A stretch of DNA of 58,181 nucleotides from Candidatus Tityobacter terrigena (GTDB taxonomy: Bacteria; Vulcanimicrobiota; Vulcanimicrobiia; Vulcanimicrobiales; Vulcanimicrobiaceae): assembly GCA_003156715.1 (NCBI GenBank), contig PMHO01000045.1, forward strand, positions 103,939 through 162,119, given 5' to 3'. Each line of letters begins with the position of its first letter. The first letter of the stretch is position 1. The notes under the pieces were generated by a model, which was given only the letters and a program-made list of their open reading frames with translations, did no database searches and had not been told where the DNA came from. A program made the translations under genes and the position numbers. Of the stretch, positions 36,051 through 44,338 are shown in pieces.

Positions 36051-36665
36051 TTAGCGAACCCCGGCCGTCGCTCTCAGGTGACGAAGCTTGATATCGCCGG
36101 CGACGATTTCGGTTACCGTGCTATTCTTCATGTTTTCTTTGACCCAGGCGAGTGCCCGCTCACCCGCGGCTTCCGCGGAGGCTCGATCGGCAAATGCCGT
36201 GATCGCAGCGCCTCGGTCGCGGCTCTCTTCGAGGAGCAGCGTGTACGACGCAAAGCCCGGCATACCACTCAGCAGCGGGAGCAGGCCCTCGCGCACGAGC
36301 TTTTCGCTCTTATCGGCCTCGGCGCGCGTCGTTTCGATACGACGCATGATCCCGTAGCCCGCTTTCGCGTTCTCAACGACGTGCCGGACGACGATTTCTC
36401 CGGTCGTCACGCGCGGCGGACCGCTTACGAGAGAAGCCACGTTCTCTTTCACCCACGCTGCTGCCATCTTGACCGAATCTTCCGCTTGTTTCTGAGACTC
36501 GAACGTGCTCGTTGTGAGGATGCCGTCCGAGCCAATTTGTGCGAACGAATATCCAACAAAGCCCGGCGCCTTGTCGATCATCGGGACGAACTCAGCGCGC
36601 ACCCGCTCGAAGAGCTCGTTAACTTTTCCTGGTTGAATCTTGTACTCGCGAATCGCTCCGTACAC
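36051..36665 (-). CDS. Protein with two antibiotic-biosynthesis-monooxygenase-like (ABM) domains
   Basis: This 204-residue protein starts at GTG 36665, with GGAGG six bases upstream; the frame continues upstream but without conserved sequence. Two dimeric alpha+beta-barrel repeats are visible. The first (residues 1-90) has YKIQPGKVNELFERVRAEFV and APGFVGYSFAQIGSDGILTT. The second (105-200) has KSEKLVREGLLPLLSGMPGF and AWVKENMKNSTVTEIVAGDI. Such domains occur in small monooxygenases, heme-degrading enzymes and stress proteins; no heme ligand was identified. Function is unassigned. Confidence 0.7.
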   Translation of the reverse strand: MYGAIREYKIQPGKVNELFERVRAEFVPMIDKAPGFVGYSFAQIGSDGILTTSTFESQKQAEDSVKMAAAWVKENVASLVSGPPRVTTGEIVVRHVVENAKAGYGIMRRIETTRAEADKSEKLVREGLLPLLSGMPGFASYTLLLEESRDRGAAITAFADRASAEAAGERALAWVKENMKNSTVTEIVAGDIKLRHLRATAGVR

Positions 36666-36969
36666 AGATTGCCTCCTTTGGTTCTTGAACCATCGCGGAC
36701 TATAGAACCTCGGCCCGGCTTTGTCAAATCTGGGATTTTCGTTTCTGTGACACCTTCGAACGCGGCTCAGTGCGCGACTAGAGTGCAATAAGCAACTAGG
36801 CGGACGCTGCGACGCCCCGCGATCGGCTCCCGACGTCGCCTCGGACGCGCCGCCCGTGCATGGTGCCGCCGACAGCCAGCACGGTCCCGGTCGTTGAGCC
36901 GGCCCATTGCGCGGCGAAACCTCTCGAGAATATGGCTCGTCGAGCTCAATGGAGGCAAGCCCGACAAAC
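36666..36969. other. Intergenic region, about 300 bp
   Basis: This gap between divergent genes has no convincing frame or RNA. It should contain promoters for the ABM-like gene (minus) and the DUF427 gene (plus). Confidence 0.4.
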
Positions 36970-37344
36970 ATGAAGACCGTCAAAATCCCGAACGCCGATC
37001 ATCCGATTACGATCGAACCGAACCCGTCACGCGTCCGCGTCATCGTCGCGGGGCGCATCGTCGCCGACTCGCTGACCGCGCTGACCCTGCGTGAGAGTGA
37101 CTATCCCGCAGTGCAGTACATCCCCCGCGACGACGTGGACATGTCGCTACTCGAGCGAACCGACAACCAAACGTATTGCCCGTACAAAGGCGATGCCGCA
37201 TATTATAGCATCCCCGCCGGCGGCGAACGAGCGACGAACGCCGTCTGGACCTACGAGGCGCCGTTTGAAGCGGTCGCCACGATCAAGAACCACCTAGCAT
37301 TCTACTCCGACCGCGTCGACGCCGTCGAAGAGTCTCTGGCGTAA
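36970..37344 (+). CDS. DUF427 domain protein
   Basis: This 124-residue protein has the conserved DUF427 blocks VRVIVAGRIVADSLTALTLR, YPAVQYIPRDDVDMSLL, YCPYKGDAAYYSIPAGGE and AVWTYEAPFEAV. The fold is a small beta-barrel of unknown biochemical role. ATG 36970 is used; ATG 36949 is also in frame. It is the last ordinary chromosomal gene before the defence islands. Confidence 0.85.
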   Translation: MKTVKIPNADHPITIEPNPSRVRVIVAGRIVADSLTALTLRESDYPAVQYIPRDDVDMSLLERTDNQTYCPYKGDAAYYSIPAGGERATNAVWTYEAPFEAVATIKNHLAFYSDRVDAVEESLA

Positions 37345-37545
37345 CTCCAGGCACGCACCGCCGTCGTGGCCGAGACGCCCACGATCACGGCCGGCCGGAC
37401 AGACGTCGGCGGCCCTGCGTTGGTTGGTCTAGGCTACGCGATTAGCCTCCGATGCAAATTAGGCGAGAGGAATCAGACTCGCTCCGAGCCTTCGGCGGCG
37501 CCGATTACAAGAGTTTGGAACCAGATGCCGCGAAGGCCGCTCGCG

Positions 37546-38289
37546 ATGTCCTCGGAATCGGGCCGAAACGTTCCTTGGGCGGTAGCTGTGTCGTTTCTCA
37601 TTCGACCGTTGCCGGACGTCTTTTCGCTGCCCGAGGTCTACGCCGTTGCAGACCCGCTTCGCAAGGCATTCCCCAACAACCAGCATGTCGAAGCGAAGAT
37701 TCGCCAGAGCCTTCAGCTCCTCCGCGACCGCGGAGACATCGCCTTCGAGGGCAGGGGACGTTATCGTAAGCTGCGCGCTGCCGTGGGGCGTAGCGTGCGC
37801 ATCGACTTTAGCGAGGCAGCGCGCTACGCGAGCCGATCGCAGATCGCGAGGGTCGCAATCGAAGCGTGGGTCGGGACGAACGTCGACTGTTGGCGCTGTC
37901 GATCTTCGCTGTTACCTGTTCCCACCAACACGAGGTTGCTCGATGCGGTCTGCCAGGGCGCAGGCCATGAAGTACAAGTGAAGGCTGTCTCGGGCATATC
38001 GGGCGATACTCTTTCCGGCGCCGCGTTCGGACCTATGGCGAAGCGTCTTGCCGAAGGGTCGTTGCCAGACTATCTGATTGTGTCCTACGACCGCCTCAGG
38101 AGCATCGTCGTGTTGGCGGAGTACATTGACGGCACAGACCTCGTCCTTGAGCGCCTGAAGGCACGTTCGGCCCTTAGAGAAGGCGCGAGGCGAGCAGGAT
38201 GGATCGGCTCCGTCCTGGACCTCGGTGGCCTGGCACGTCACGCTGTTGTTGGGCCTACGTTCGATCCCGACGTTGCCTCGTGGCCATAG
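37546..38289 (+). CDS. DpnI-like restriction endonuclease with winged helix placed first
   Basis: This 247-residue protein starts at ATG 37546 (GAAGG 9 bases upstream; ATG 37525 is an alternative). Residues about 12-76 form a winged helix (SLPEVYAVADPLRKAFPNNQ, KIRQSLQLLRDRGDIAFEGR) like the C-terminal domain of DpnI. Residues about 98-200 resemble the DpnI catalytic domain (SQIARVAIEAWVGTNVDCWR, then D133 and QVK at 144-146 in a PD-(D/E)XK arrangement). DpnI cuts Gm6ATC, so this may cut methylated DNA. Two things are unusual: domain order is reversed compared with DpnI, and only C115, C118 and C136 of the four zinc cysteines are seen. The stop overlaps the next gene's GTG. No methylase is adjacent, which fits a modification-dependent enzyme. 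Confidence 0.72.
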   Translation: MSSESGRNVPWAVAVSFLIRPLPDVFSLPEVYAVADPLRKAFPNNQHVEAKIRQSLQLLRDRGDIAFEGRGRYRKLRAAVGRSVRIDFSEAARYASRSQIARVAIEAWVGTNVDCWRCRSSLLPVPTNTRLLDAVCQGAGHEVQVKAVSGISGDTLSGAAFGPMAKRLAEGSLPDYLIVSYDRLRSIVVLAEYIDGTDLVLERLKARSALREGARRAGWIGSVLDLGGLARHAVVGPTFDPDVASWP

Positions 38290-39251
38290 AGACGTCGAGT
38301 GCGACGGCGTCCTACTCCGTCAACGATGTCGCTACACTTGCGATCAGAGGGTCGATGTCGTCATCGTACAAGCCGGCGCTGCTAAAGGCGATTGTGCGCA
38401 TAGTGCGGGCTGGAGCGGAACCCGCAATTCCGCTGCTTCGGATCGGATCCCAGTTCGTCAAGCTCTACTGGGTGCAGACGGTTGTCTTCCGCCTTCGTCA
38501 AGCCGCGACGATCATTTCTGAGCCCGAGGTGGTGAGAAGAATTCGGAGCGCCGCCGACATGAACGGAGCCAGAACCATCGACGTGTTGCCGCCTGCGGTG
38601 CGTGAGCGTCTCGACCGCGAGATGGCCCGCGTCCTAACTATCAACGTGCTACAGGCTTTCCACCGCAGTAAACCCGCGAGTATGGGGTGTCTCTTCGAGT
38701 GGTCGCCAGGATCCGAGTTCATCATCGTACCGAACGCAGCGATGGAATTTGTCCGGCTTAATGCGCGTGCTCTCGAATCCATCGCAAACCTCTGGTGGGC
38801 AAGATGGCTCGAAAAGGTCAACGTGTTGGCACCTCTGGTCATCGAGAAGGTTGAGCGAGACGGGGCCGAGCGCGCTTCCCTAACGAAGTACTTGAGAGTG
38901 CTGCTTCAAATCGATGAGCCGAAATGCTTCTACTGTAGGCGTGCGCTTAACGACGGCCTCTCGACGCATGTCGATCACGTCATACCATGGAGCTTCCTCC
39001 TCGAAGACCCACTCTGGGATCTCGTCCTGGCTTGTGCGAACTGCAATATCGCGAAATCGGACACTCTTCCACGGCGGGACTTCATTGACAAGCTCGCACA
39101 AACTGGGCTGCGCCGCGCGAAAATCACGTTGCCACCTGGCTTCATCTCTCCGCTCTTAGCACGCGAGGAGATCGATCGCTACTATGAAGCGGCGCTCTCA
39201 GTAGAGTGGCCAGTTGGCTGGGCCCCGGCGCCCAACCTTGCGGAGCATTAG
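38280..39251 (+). CDS. HNH endonuclease
   Basis: About 323 residues are encoded from GTG 38280, which overlaps the previous stop; ATG 38355 is an alternative. The C-terminal HNH module is clear: a zinc knuckle CFYCRRAL and CANC, the catalytic DHVIPW and the final N and K of NCNIAKSD (residues about 218-262). The N-terminal 200 residues are helical and open with SSSYKPALLKAIVRIVRAG, a block common in HNH enzymes of restriction loci. It lies between the DpnI-like and PD-(D/E)XK genes with almost no spacing, so the three form one operon. Confidence 0.8.
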   Translation: MAIETSSATASYSVNDVATLAIRGSMSSSYKPALLKAIVRIVRAGAEPAIPLLRIGSQFVKLYWVQTVVFRLRQAATIISEPEVVRRIRSAADMNGARTIDVLPPAVRERLDREMARVLTINVLQAFHRSKPASMGCLFEWSPGSEFIIVPNAAMEFVRLNARALESIANLWWARWLEKVNVLAPLVIEKVERDGAERASLTKYLRVLLQIDEPKCFYCRRALNDGLSTHVDHVIPWSFLLEDPLWDLVLACANCNIAKSDTLPRRDFIDKLAQTGLRRAKITLPPGFISPLLAREEIDRYYEAALSVEWPVGWAPAPNLAEH

Positions 39252-39258
39252 TCGGAAC

Positions 39259-40227
39259 GTGCCGATCATTCTCACGCAGCACTATTCGCCCTTAGATAGG
39301 GTCTACCAGGATGCGGAGTACTCGCTTTATCACTATCCCCGTGTATATTTCACGCGCGTGGAGGCGTACGACCGCTTTATTTATTATCGTCCCCTCGGAA
39401 AAAGCTCTCAGCGCCACGACTCCCGTCATTACTTCGGTCACGGTGTGATCGGCCCGTCGTTTGCGGACCCCCACAGAAGCGACCACCGCTTTGCACCACT
39501 TGTCCAGGCGCAGAAGTTTCCGCGTTTGGTAGGTATCCGCGACGCGCAAGGTTTGTTCTATGAGACCGAGGGAGAAACAGCGCCTCAGTTTCAGGCGGCC
39601 GTGCGGCGTCTTAGCGAAACAGCGTACCATCGGATCCTGGCTATTGGGGGCGTTACGGCCGCTTCCATCGATAGGATCCCCAGCACCGAGGCAGTTAGCG
39701 CCTTCTATGCCCCGAGCACGGCGTCGCTGCCGCCTCGCGATCCCTTCCGGCGCATTGAGCTCATACCGCCCGGTGCGGGCTACATACCACGTCAAACAGA
39801 GTTGAACGTCTACGAATCGGCAGCCCTTCAGGAGCGAGCACGCGCAGATCATCAACACGTGCTCGCCCTGATCGCGAAGCACGTGCATGACCGCGGTGGA
39901 ATCTGCGCCTACAATAACAACGTCGATCTCTTCGCCGACTTCGGGAATTCGACACTCCTGATCGAAGCGAAAAGCGTAACGGACGTCAGGCAGGCTGTGG
40001 ACCGCATGCGCTACGGCTTAGGGCAGCTCGCAGACTACGGCTTCCGTTATAAAGAAGATCTCCGCGGCGCGCGTGCGGTCCTCGCCTTTGGCCAGGCACC
40101 CGACAATCAGACTTCCTGGATTGCGGACGTTCTCGAGGAGAATGGAGTCGGCTTCGTCGCGAAAATCGGTCAAGGGCTAGTTCCACTTAACGATTTAGGC
40201 AGGCAGTTGCCCCTCTTCAAAACCTGA
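39259..40227 (+). CDS. PD-(D/E)XK nuclease with N-terminal possible modified-base reader
   Basis: About 322 residues are encoded from GTG 39259 (GGAG about 14 bases upstream). Residues 1-125 contain YHYPRVYFTRVEAYDRFIYY, HYFGHGVIGPSF and PRLVGIRDAQGLFYE, a pattern like PUA/SRA/EVE-type modified-base readers in type IV restriction enzymes. Residues about 215-310 form a PD-(D/E)XK core: VDLFADFGNSTLLIEAKSV supplies D, E and K, and RYGLGQLADYGFRY the helix with Q. The likely role is cutting DNA with modified bases; the reader call is tentative. It closes the three-gene nuclease operon and is followed by an integrase remnant. Confidence 0.65.
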   Translation: MPIILTQHYSPLDRVYQDAEYSLYHYPRVYFTRVEAYDRFIYYRPLGKSSQRHDSRHYFGHGVIGPSFADPHRSDHRFAPLVQAQKFPRLVGIRDAQGLFYETEGETAPQFQAAVRRLSETAYHRILAIGGVTAASIDRIPSTEAVSAFYAPSTASLPPRDPFRRIELIPPGAGYIPRQTELNVYESAALQERARADHQHVLALIAKHVHDRGGICAYNNNVDLFADFGNSTLLIEAKSVTDVRQAVDRMRYGLGQLADYGFRYKEDLRGARAVLAFGQAPDNQTSWIADVLEENGVGFVAKIGQGLVPLNDLGRQLPLFKT

Positions 40228-40249
40228 AGTCGTCGCCCTCCGGGGCGGC

Positions 40250-40555
40250 TTGTCCGACCGGGCGCACGCCATTGCCCTTTGGCTTTTCGGCTCGGTGTTT
40301 CGCAACTTCGTCAAGCGGTCTGGCGTTCGTCGGATTCGCTTTCACGATCCGCGCGAGAGGGACGCGTCGCTGCTAGCTCAGGCGGGCGTAGCGATCGAGG
40401 CGGTGAGCAAACGTCTGGGCCATGCCACGATCAGCATCACTGTCGACCGCTACGTCGCCATGGTCTATCGCGGGCGCGGGTCGCGGCAGCAGAAGGGCTC
40501 GAGCGGCTCACGCGCTAGCGTCAATGGAGAATCCGTTGGACGGGGCATCCGTTAG
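40250..40555 (+). pseudogene. Remnant of a tyrosine recombinase (integrase)
   Basis: Only the C-terminal catalytic part remains: RIRFHDPRERDASLLAQAGV with KRLGHATISITVDRYVA. The usual HDLRHT has become HDPRER, losing the second His, and the N-terminal two thirds are absent. About 100 bases downstream, the frame LVAPTGIESDSDDPD is the typical end of such integrases, overlapping the att repeat. This is the dead integrase of island A. Confidence 0.75.
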
Positions 40556-40583
40556 ACGGTACTAAAACCGGTCCGCTAGACGG
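40533..40583. repeat. Three imperfect 11-bp direct repeats
   Basis: CCGTTGGACGG (40533), CCGTTAGACGG (40549) and CCGCTAGACGG (40573) are spaced 16 and 24 bases apart, about 70 bases before the att repeat. Their place suggests arm-type integrase binding sites, which is inference. Confidence 0.45.
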
Positions 40584-40650
40584 TCGCTAGATTTGGGCCG
40601 AAAATATCAGGCCGAGCGAGCCGAAAACTATTGCAGGACGAGGACGATGT

Positions 40651-40675
40651 TGGTAGCGCCAACGGGAATCGAATC
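40651..40675. repeat. Attachment-site repeat, left copy (25 bp)
   Basis: These 25 bases (starting TGGTAGCGCCAACGGGAATC) recur exactly at 54335-54359. The reverse complement reads as a tRNA T-arm loop and 3' acceptor end finishing in CCA. The rest of a tRNA is missing on either side, so this is an att core and not a working tRNA. It marks the boundary between islands A and B. Confidence 0.75.
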
Positions 40676-40854
40676 TGATTCCGACGATCCCGACTAATCC
40701 CGGTCAGTCGTGGAAGCGTTCGTCAAATAGATGCTTTCTCGAGCTCACTGTCCCCGCGGGTCCCGGCTAAAACCAAAAGATTCCGTAGAGTCCGTGCCAC
40801 AGCGGTGCCGCCGATTGGGCCGAACCGCAATCGTGCGATTATACCGTACTCCCC

Positions 40855-43161
40855 TCAGCTGCGCGTAACCTGAAACAAGCTCGGCTCAGGGGATTCGATG
40901 GCTGATAACGCCTCCTGGTATGCGTTGGCTTTGATCACATCGTGTCGCCTGGTGTATGCTCTTACGAGCAGATCAAGCGCGCGCTTTCGCGTTTCCTGAT
41001 ATGGATGGTCAGCCAAAGGTTCCATGAGCTCTACCACTCTCAAATCCATACCCTTTCGTTCATACATCGTCGCCGCACCGTGCGCTGCCAATATGTCGTC
41101 CGGATTTGCTTCTAGCGCGATGAGAAAACTCTCTAGCGCTTCGTCGGTCGCGGTGGGATGGCCAGCGTTTCGAAGAACCATGCCTCGTTCTCGGAAAATA
41201 AGGGCTCTGTCGCGCCCCTTGCTTGGAGCATTTGCTGCAGCCTGCTCGTATAGCTGCAGGCACCTGGCTGTATTTTCACGGACATGCCGTTGAAACTCCG
41301 CGTACGCCTTCGCGGAGCGCCAGCTCCGCGGGTTGCGATTTAATGCTCTCTCATAGAGTTTCTCAGCCGTATCTGCCTTGCCGCGCCGCTCGGCACTCTG
41401 GGCAAGAGATAAAAGGTTCGCGTCGGTCGCATCGCGGCGCTGACGCAACTCGCGAACAATGAGGCGTTCCTCCGGATCGCCTACATCCTTCGCCTCATAC
41501 CAATTCACAAGCCGTCGTCGGATTCGTTCTTCAAGTCCGCTATGCTTTGCGACTTCCTTATAAACAAAGGATCTCGTTATCGGAATAAGTGTATAAGAAT
41601 AGTCATTCTGATCTGGATCAAACTGTCTGTGCACGAGGGCGTCTTCTACCATTGCGTCAATAGCGTCCTGGGTCCCGGACAAAGCGCCGCACCCTACCGA
41701 CACAGCCTCTCTCGTTAGAGGGGCCTGAAACAGCGACAGCACTTCGAGCACATGTTGCTGGGCTGCGTTTAGCGAGTCAAAAACGCGTCTGAAGCAGAAC
41801 TCTAGGAGTTCCTCGCTTTGCCTACCGGGGGTTCGCAAATCGCGGATGAGAGCCATTGTGTCAGACGGGGTCCTGGAACGGCTAAGAACCCACCGGATCG
41901 CGAGAGGAATGCGATCGCAGGCAACCGCTATCGCATTCTTTTGGCTCTTGCTCAGTTTTAATATATATTTTAGATGTAGCTGAGCGGAAGCCAGCGATTC
42001 AATAAACCGGATAGCTTCATCTTCTGTTAGCGGCCCGATTTCTATTGGGCGAACCGATACGCGCACTGACGTGCGCCGGGACGTGGTGATGGCTTTGACA
42101 CCCTCGGGAAGGTTGTCCAAGAAGCCAATAATCCGCGTGTCGTCTACCGTTTCAAGGTTGTCTACGAACAACAAAACGGATTCGCTCTCTAGGAGCGTCC
42201 GCACCTCGCTCTCTTTGAGAGCCAGGTCATGGGCTCTTAATTCCGGGAAATCGAAGACCTCCAATATGGCATCAAGTAAGGATTCGAAGCTTGTTAACCC
42301 CGGGCTTAGAGCTACGATTCCAGATTTTGTCAGCTCGCGATCTTTTGCTGTCAGAGACACGATATACTTGAACTGTCGGCGATCATAAGCTCGTTTCGTC
42401 GCCCAGGTCGCTAGGGTGGTCTTGCCGACACCGCCGATGCCGATGAGAGAAGCGATGGACACACGCTTGTCATTCAGAGTTCGCTCGATTTCTGCGCAGG
42501 GTTCGTCGCGCGGCACGAATTGCACAAAGTCGGGCGCTAGAACGCGGTATTGCCCTTCGTTGATGTAGTATGCATCTCCTACCGACGGTGCTGCTCTCGA
42601 CAGCTCTAACTGGTCGGCTTCGGTACGAGTCAGAATGAAGCTGGAGTCGCCTTTTCGTATGGCCGAGTCTCCTTTCTTAAAAAGAGCTCGGCCGTTTACC
42701 TGAGGTGCATCGGAAATGAACCTTTCGAGGCGAGGGCCCGCGGGAGCAACAAGAGCGACTCCGAGGTATCTTTGATCGCGCTGAATGAACTCACGGTGGT
42801 ATTCAACCCACAAACGATCGCTGATGAATCTTCTCAGCTGATCATTGAGTCGCTTGCTATCAATCGTTGTCGTGCAGCCTTCGAATTCGAACCCGTCCGT
42901 TATACCGAAGACGATTACTCCGCCCTTGTGGTTGTGAAAGGCGAGGACGTCCTTCGCGAGATCGGCCCAAGGATTGTAGTCCTTTGATATCCTCGGGCAG
43001 TCTTTCTTGTAATCCCATAAATCAGTTTCCGTCTTAAAGCCAAAACGGAGTTCCGTGCTGCGCGGCTCGAACATTCGATTCATCAGAGCGTCGATATTCT
43101 TTTGGCGAATGGCCGCTTCTATGTCAGCGTCTCGTGTTGCGTAGAAGTCGTTTACGTCCAC
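40855..43161 (-). CDS. Defence-type STAND ATPase with N-terminal Schlafen/AlbA_2 domain and TPR-like tail
   Basis: This 768-residue protein starts at GTG 43161 (AAGGA about 9 bases upstream). Residues about 45-180 resemble AlbA_2/Schlafen domains (ETDLWDYKKDCPRISKDYNP, DLAKDVLAFHNHKGGVIVFG, KKGDSAIRKGDSS). Residues about 220-480 form an NB-ARC/STAND ATPase with Walker A GIGGVGKTT (241-249), Walker B SVLLFVDNLE and a TSRRTSVRV sensor. Residues 530-768 are TPR-like helices (KLYERALNRNPRSWRSAKAY). STAND ATPases with an effector first and a sensor tail (the Avs type) detect phage proteins and trigger cell death or DNA attack. The base composition is visibly more AT-rich than its neighbours, a sign of transfer. 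It follows the hsd operon on the same strand. Confidence 0.82.
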   Translation of the reverse strand: MDVNDFYATRDADIEAAIRQKNIDALMNRMFEPRSTELRFGFKTETDLWDYKKDCPRISKDYNPWADLAKDVLAFHNHKGGVIVFGITDGFEFEGCTTTIDSKRLNDQLRRFISDRLWVEYHREFIQRDQRYLGVALVAPAGPRLERFISDAPQVNGRALFKKGDSAIRKGDSSFILTRTEADQLELSRAAPSVGDAYYINEGQYRVLAPDFVQFVPRDEPCAEIERTLNDKRVSIASLIGIGGVGKTTLATWATKRAYDRRQFKYIVSLTAKDRELTKSGIVALSPGLTSFESLLDAILEVFDFPELRAHDLALKESEVRTLLESESVLLFVDNLETVDDTRIIGFLDNLPEGVKAITTSRRTSVRVSVRPIEIGPLTEDEAIRFIESLASAQLHLKYILKLSKSQKNAIAVACDRIPLAIRWVLSRSRTPSDTMALIRDLRTPGRQSEELLEFCFRRVFDSLNAAQQHVLEVLSLFQAPLTREAVSVGCGALSGTQDAIDAMVEDALVHRQFDPDQNDYSYTLIPITRSFVYKEVAKHSGLEERIRRRLVNWYEAKDVGDPEERLIVRELRQRRDATDANLLSLAQSAERRGKADTAEKLYERALNRNPRSWRSAKAYAEFQRHVRENTARCLQLYEQAAANAPSKGRDRALIFRERGMVLRNAGHPTATDEALESFLIALEANPDDILAAHGAATMYERKGMDLRVVELMEPLADHPYQETRKRALDLLVRAYTRRHDVIKANAYQEALSAIESPEPSLFQVTRS

Positions 43162-43382
43162 GGCATTGTTTCCTTATCCTCCGCCAGCTAAAGCCCAGAC
43201 TGGAGTCGGTGTGTCAGCGCAGAACCGCAACGGCGTCGGCAAACGGATTTGGCGGCGGACTGCGGGCTTGGCGTAATGGCGCCTACATCAGGGGATATTC
43301 TCGCACCCTCGACGAGAACGGCTGGAACGGTGGGTTCTGTGCCTTTGCCGGTTGCGCTCTTTCGGTTTTCAGGATACATCGA

Positions 43383-43877
43383 TTATCTCGTCCCCGTCCC
43401 GTTCTGTGCGGAATTCGACGCACTCGACTGTTCGACATGTTTCTTCGGATTTGTCGAAAGATAGCCGTCGTACGAGCTGACTATGAGGTAGCCGCCCCCT
43501 TTTCGTTTGTAACCGACGACAACATCGACCTTGAAGTCGGAAAACGTTATCGTTACCGCCTGGCCGCTTCTGCTGATCTTCGGCGTTGTGTAGGGCTTCA
43601 GGAGGACGGCACCTCGGTCGAGTAATGCGGTCGGGCCGTATTTTCCGTGGTAGGACGGGTTGAGCACGATCATGACGTCCACGTCGGCATCCTTGAGCGG
43701 GAGGATCATCGTGTTGCGGTGGTACGAGCCCGTTAGGAAGTCCTCGAGCGTCGTGAATTCGGTTTTGATCACGTCACAAACATTCGTATGTCGTGACGCG
43801 ACCGTGCTGGATTGCAACGTCGTGATGTTCAGTCCTGATTGAAGCTCGGCGAATCCGGCTACAATGGTCTTGGGCAT
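43383..43877 (-). pseudogene. Truncated CD-NTase (CBASS-type nucleotidyltransferase)
   Basis: 164 residues match the N-terminal half of a SMODS/CD-NTase. The GS motif is FLTGSYHRNT (50-51), the metal ligands are DADVDV (Asp65, Asp67) and SDFKVDVV (Asp118), and the block ISRSGQAVTITFSDF is typical. Family members run to about 300 residues. Here the match ends at NPKKHVE, followed by NSAQNG, where normal members continue into a helical C-terminal domain. The frame stops at once, so that domain is lost. Active enzymes make cyclic (oligo)nucleotide signals for CBASS immunity. No effector gene is recognisable in the 220 bases that follow. The catalytic residues remain, so residual activity is possible but unlikely. 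Confidence 0.75.
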
Positions 43878-44005
43878 GCAGAAGTTCCCGTGATTTCAAG
43901 ACGTTGGTGGTAACGCAGCTAGATAGAGTTCCGGATGGCGTCGAGTGGCAGGCGGGATCGACCGACATCCACCTCCGCAGGTTCATGGAATTGCGGTCCA
44001 TCGCC

Positions 44006-44338
44006 CTATGCTGTCGGGCGGTTGTGGTAATCGTAGATATAGTTCGCCATGGCATCCATCAGTCTGCTCAGGCCCTCCTGATTGCCAAACAGGCGCGTAA
44101 GGGCTTCATCGACCGCAGAACTTTGGGTGTCGTTCTTCTGCGTAATTTCTTCCTTGGCTTCTACAAGCATTTGATGCCCGATGGAAACGACGTCGCCGGC
44201 GTTCTTGAATTGTTCGCGCGAGTTGTTCAACGCTTGGTCACGCAATGTCGGGTCCTGCACCATCTCTTGGGCTGTTTGTGAAGCGAAGACGAGCTGGTGC
44301 TGGTCGTCGATGCCGACGCCTAGCAGTTCATTCATCAC
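44006..44338 (-). CDS. hsdR: HsdR C-terminal domain, separated by frameshift
   Basis: 110 residues (ELLGVGIDDQHQLVFASQTA to MANYIYDYHNRPTA) match the C-terminal domain through which HsdR binds HsdM. Reading upstream in this frame gives ALAEILRVMNELLG, which belongs directly after the end of the main hsdR frame. A GTG overlaps the main gene's TGA (GTGATG), so it could be made by stop-restart coupling, or the locus is simply frameshifted. Confidence 0.7.
   Translation of the reverse strand: MMNELLGVGIDDQHQLVFASQTAQEMVQDPTLRDQALNNSREQFKNAGDVVSIGHQMLVEAKEEITQKNDTQSSAVDEALTRLFGNQEGLSRLMDAMANYIYDYHNRPTA

Noticed and set aside
40533..40583. CRISPR array
   Set aside because: Only three 11-bp imperfect repeats with unequal spacers of 5 and 13 bases; no cas genes.
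40651..40675. tRNA gene at the att repeats (also 54335-54359)
   Set aside because: Only the T-loop and acceptor 3' end are present; no matching T-stem 5' strand, anticodon arm or D arm can be folded.
43134..43625. Plus-strand frame of 163 aa opposite the CD-NTase gene
   Set aside because: It is antisense to a recognisable CD-NTase over much of its length and shows no conserved pattern.
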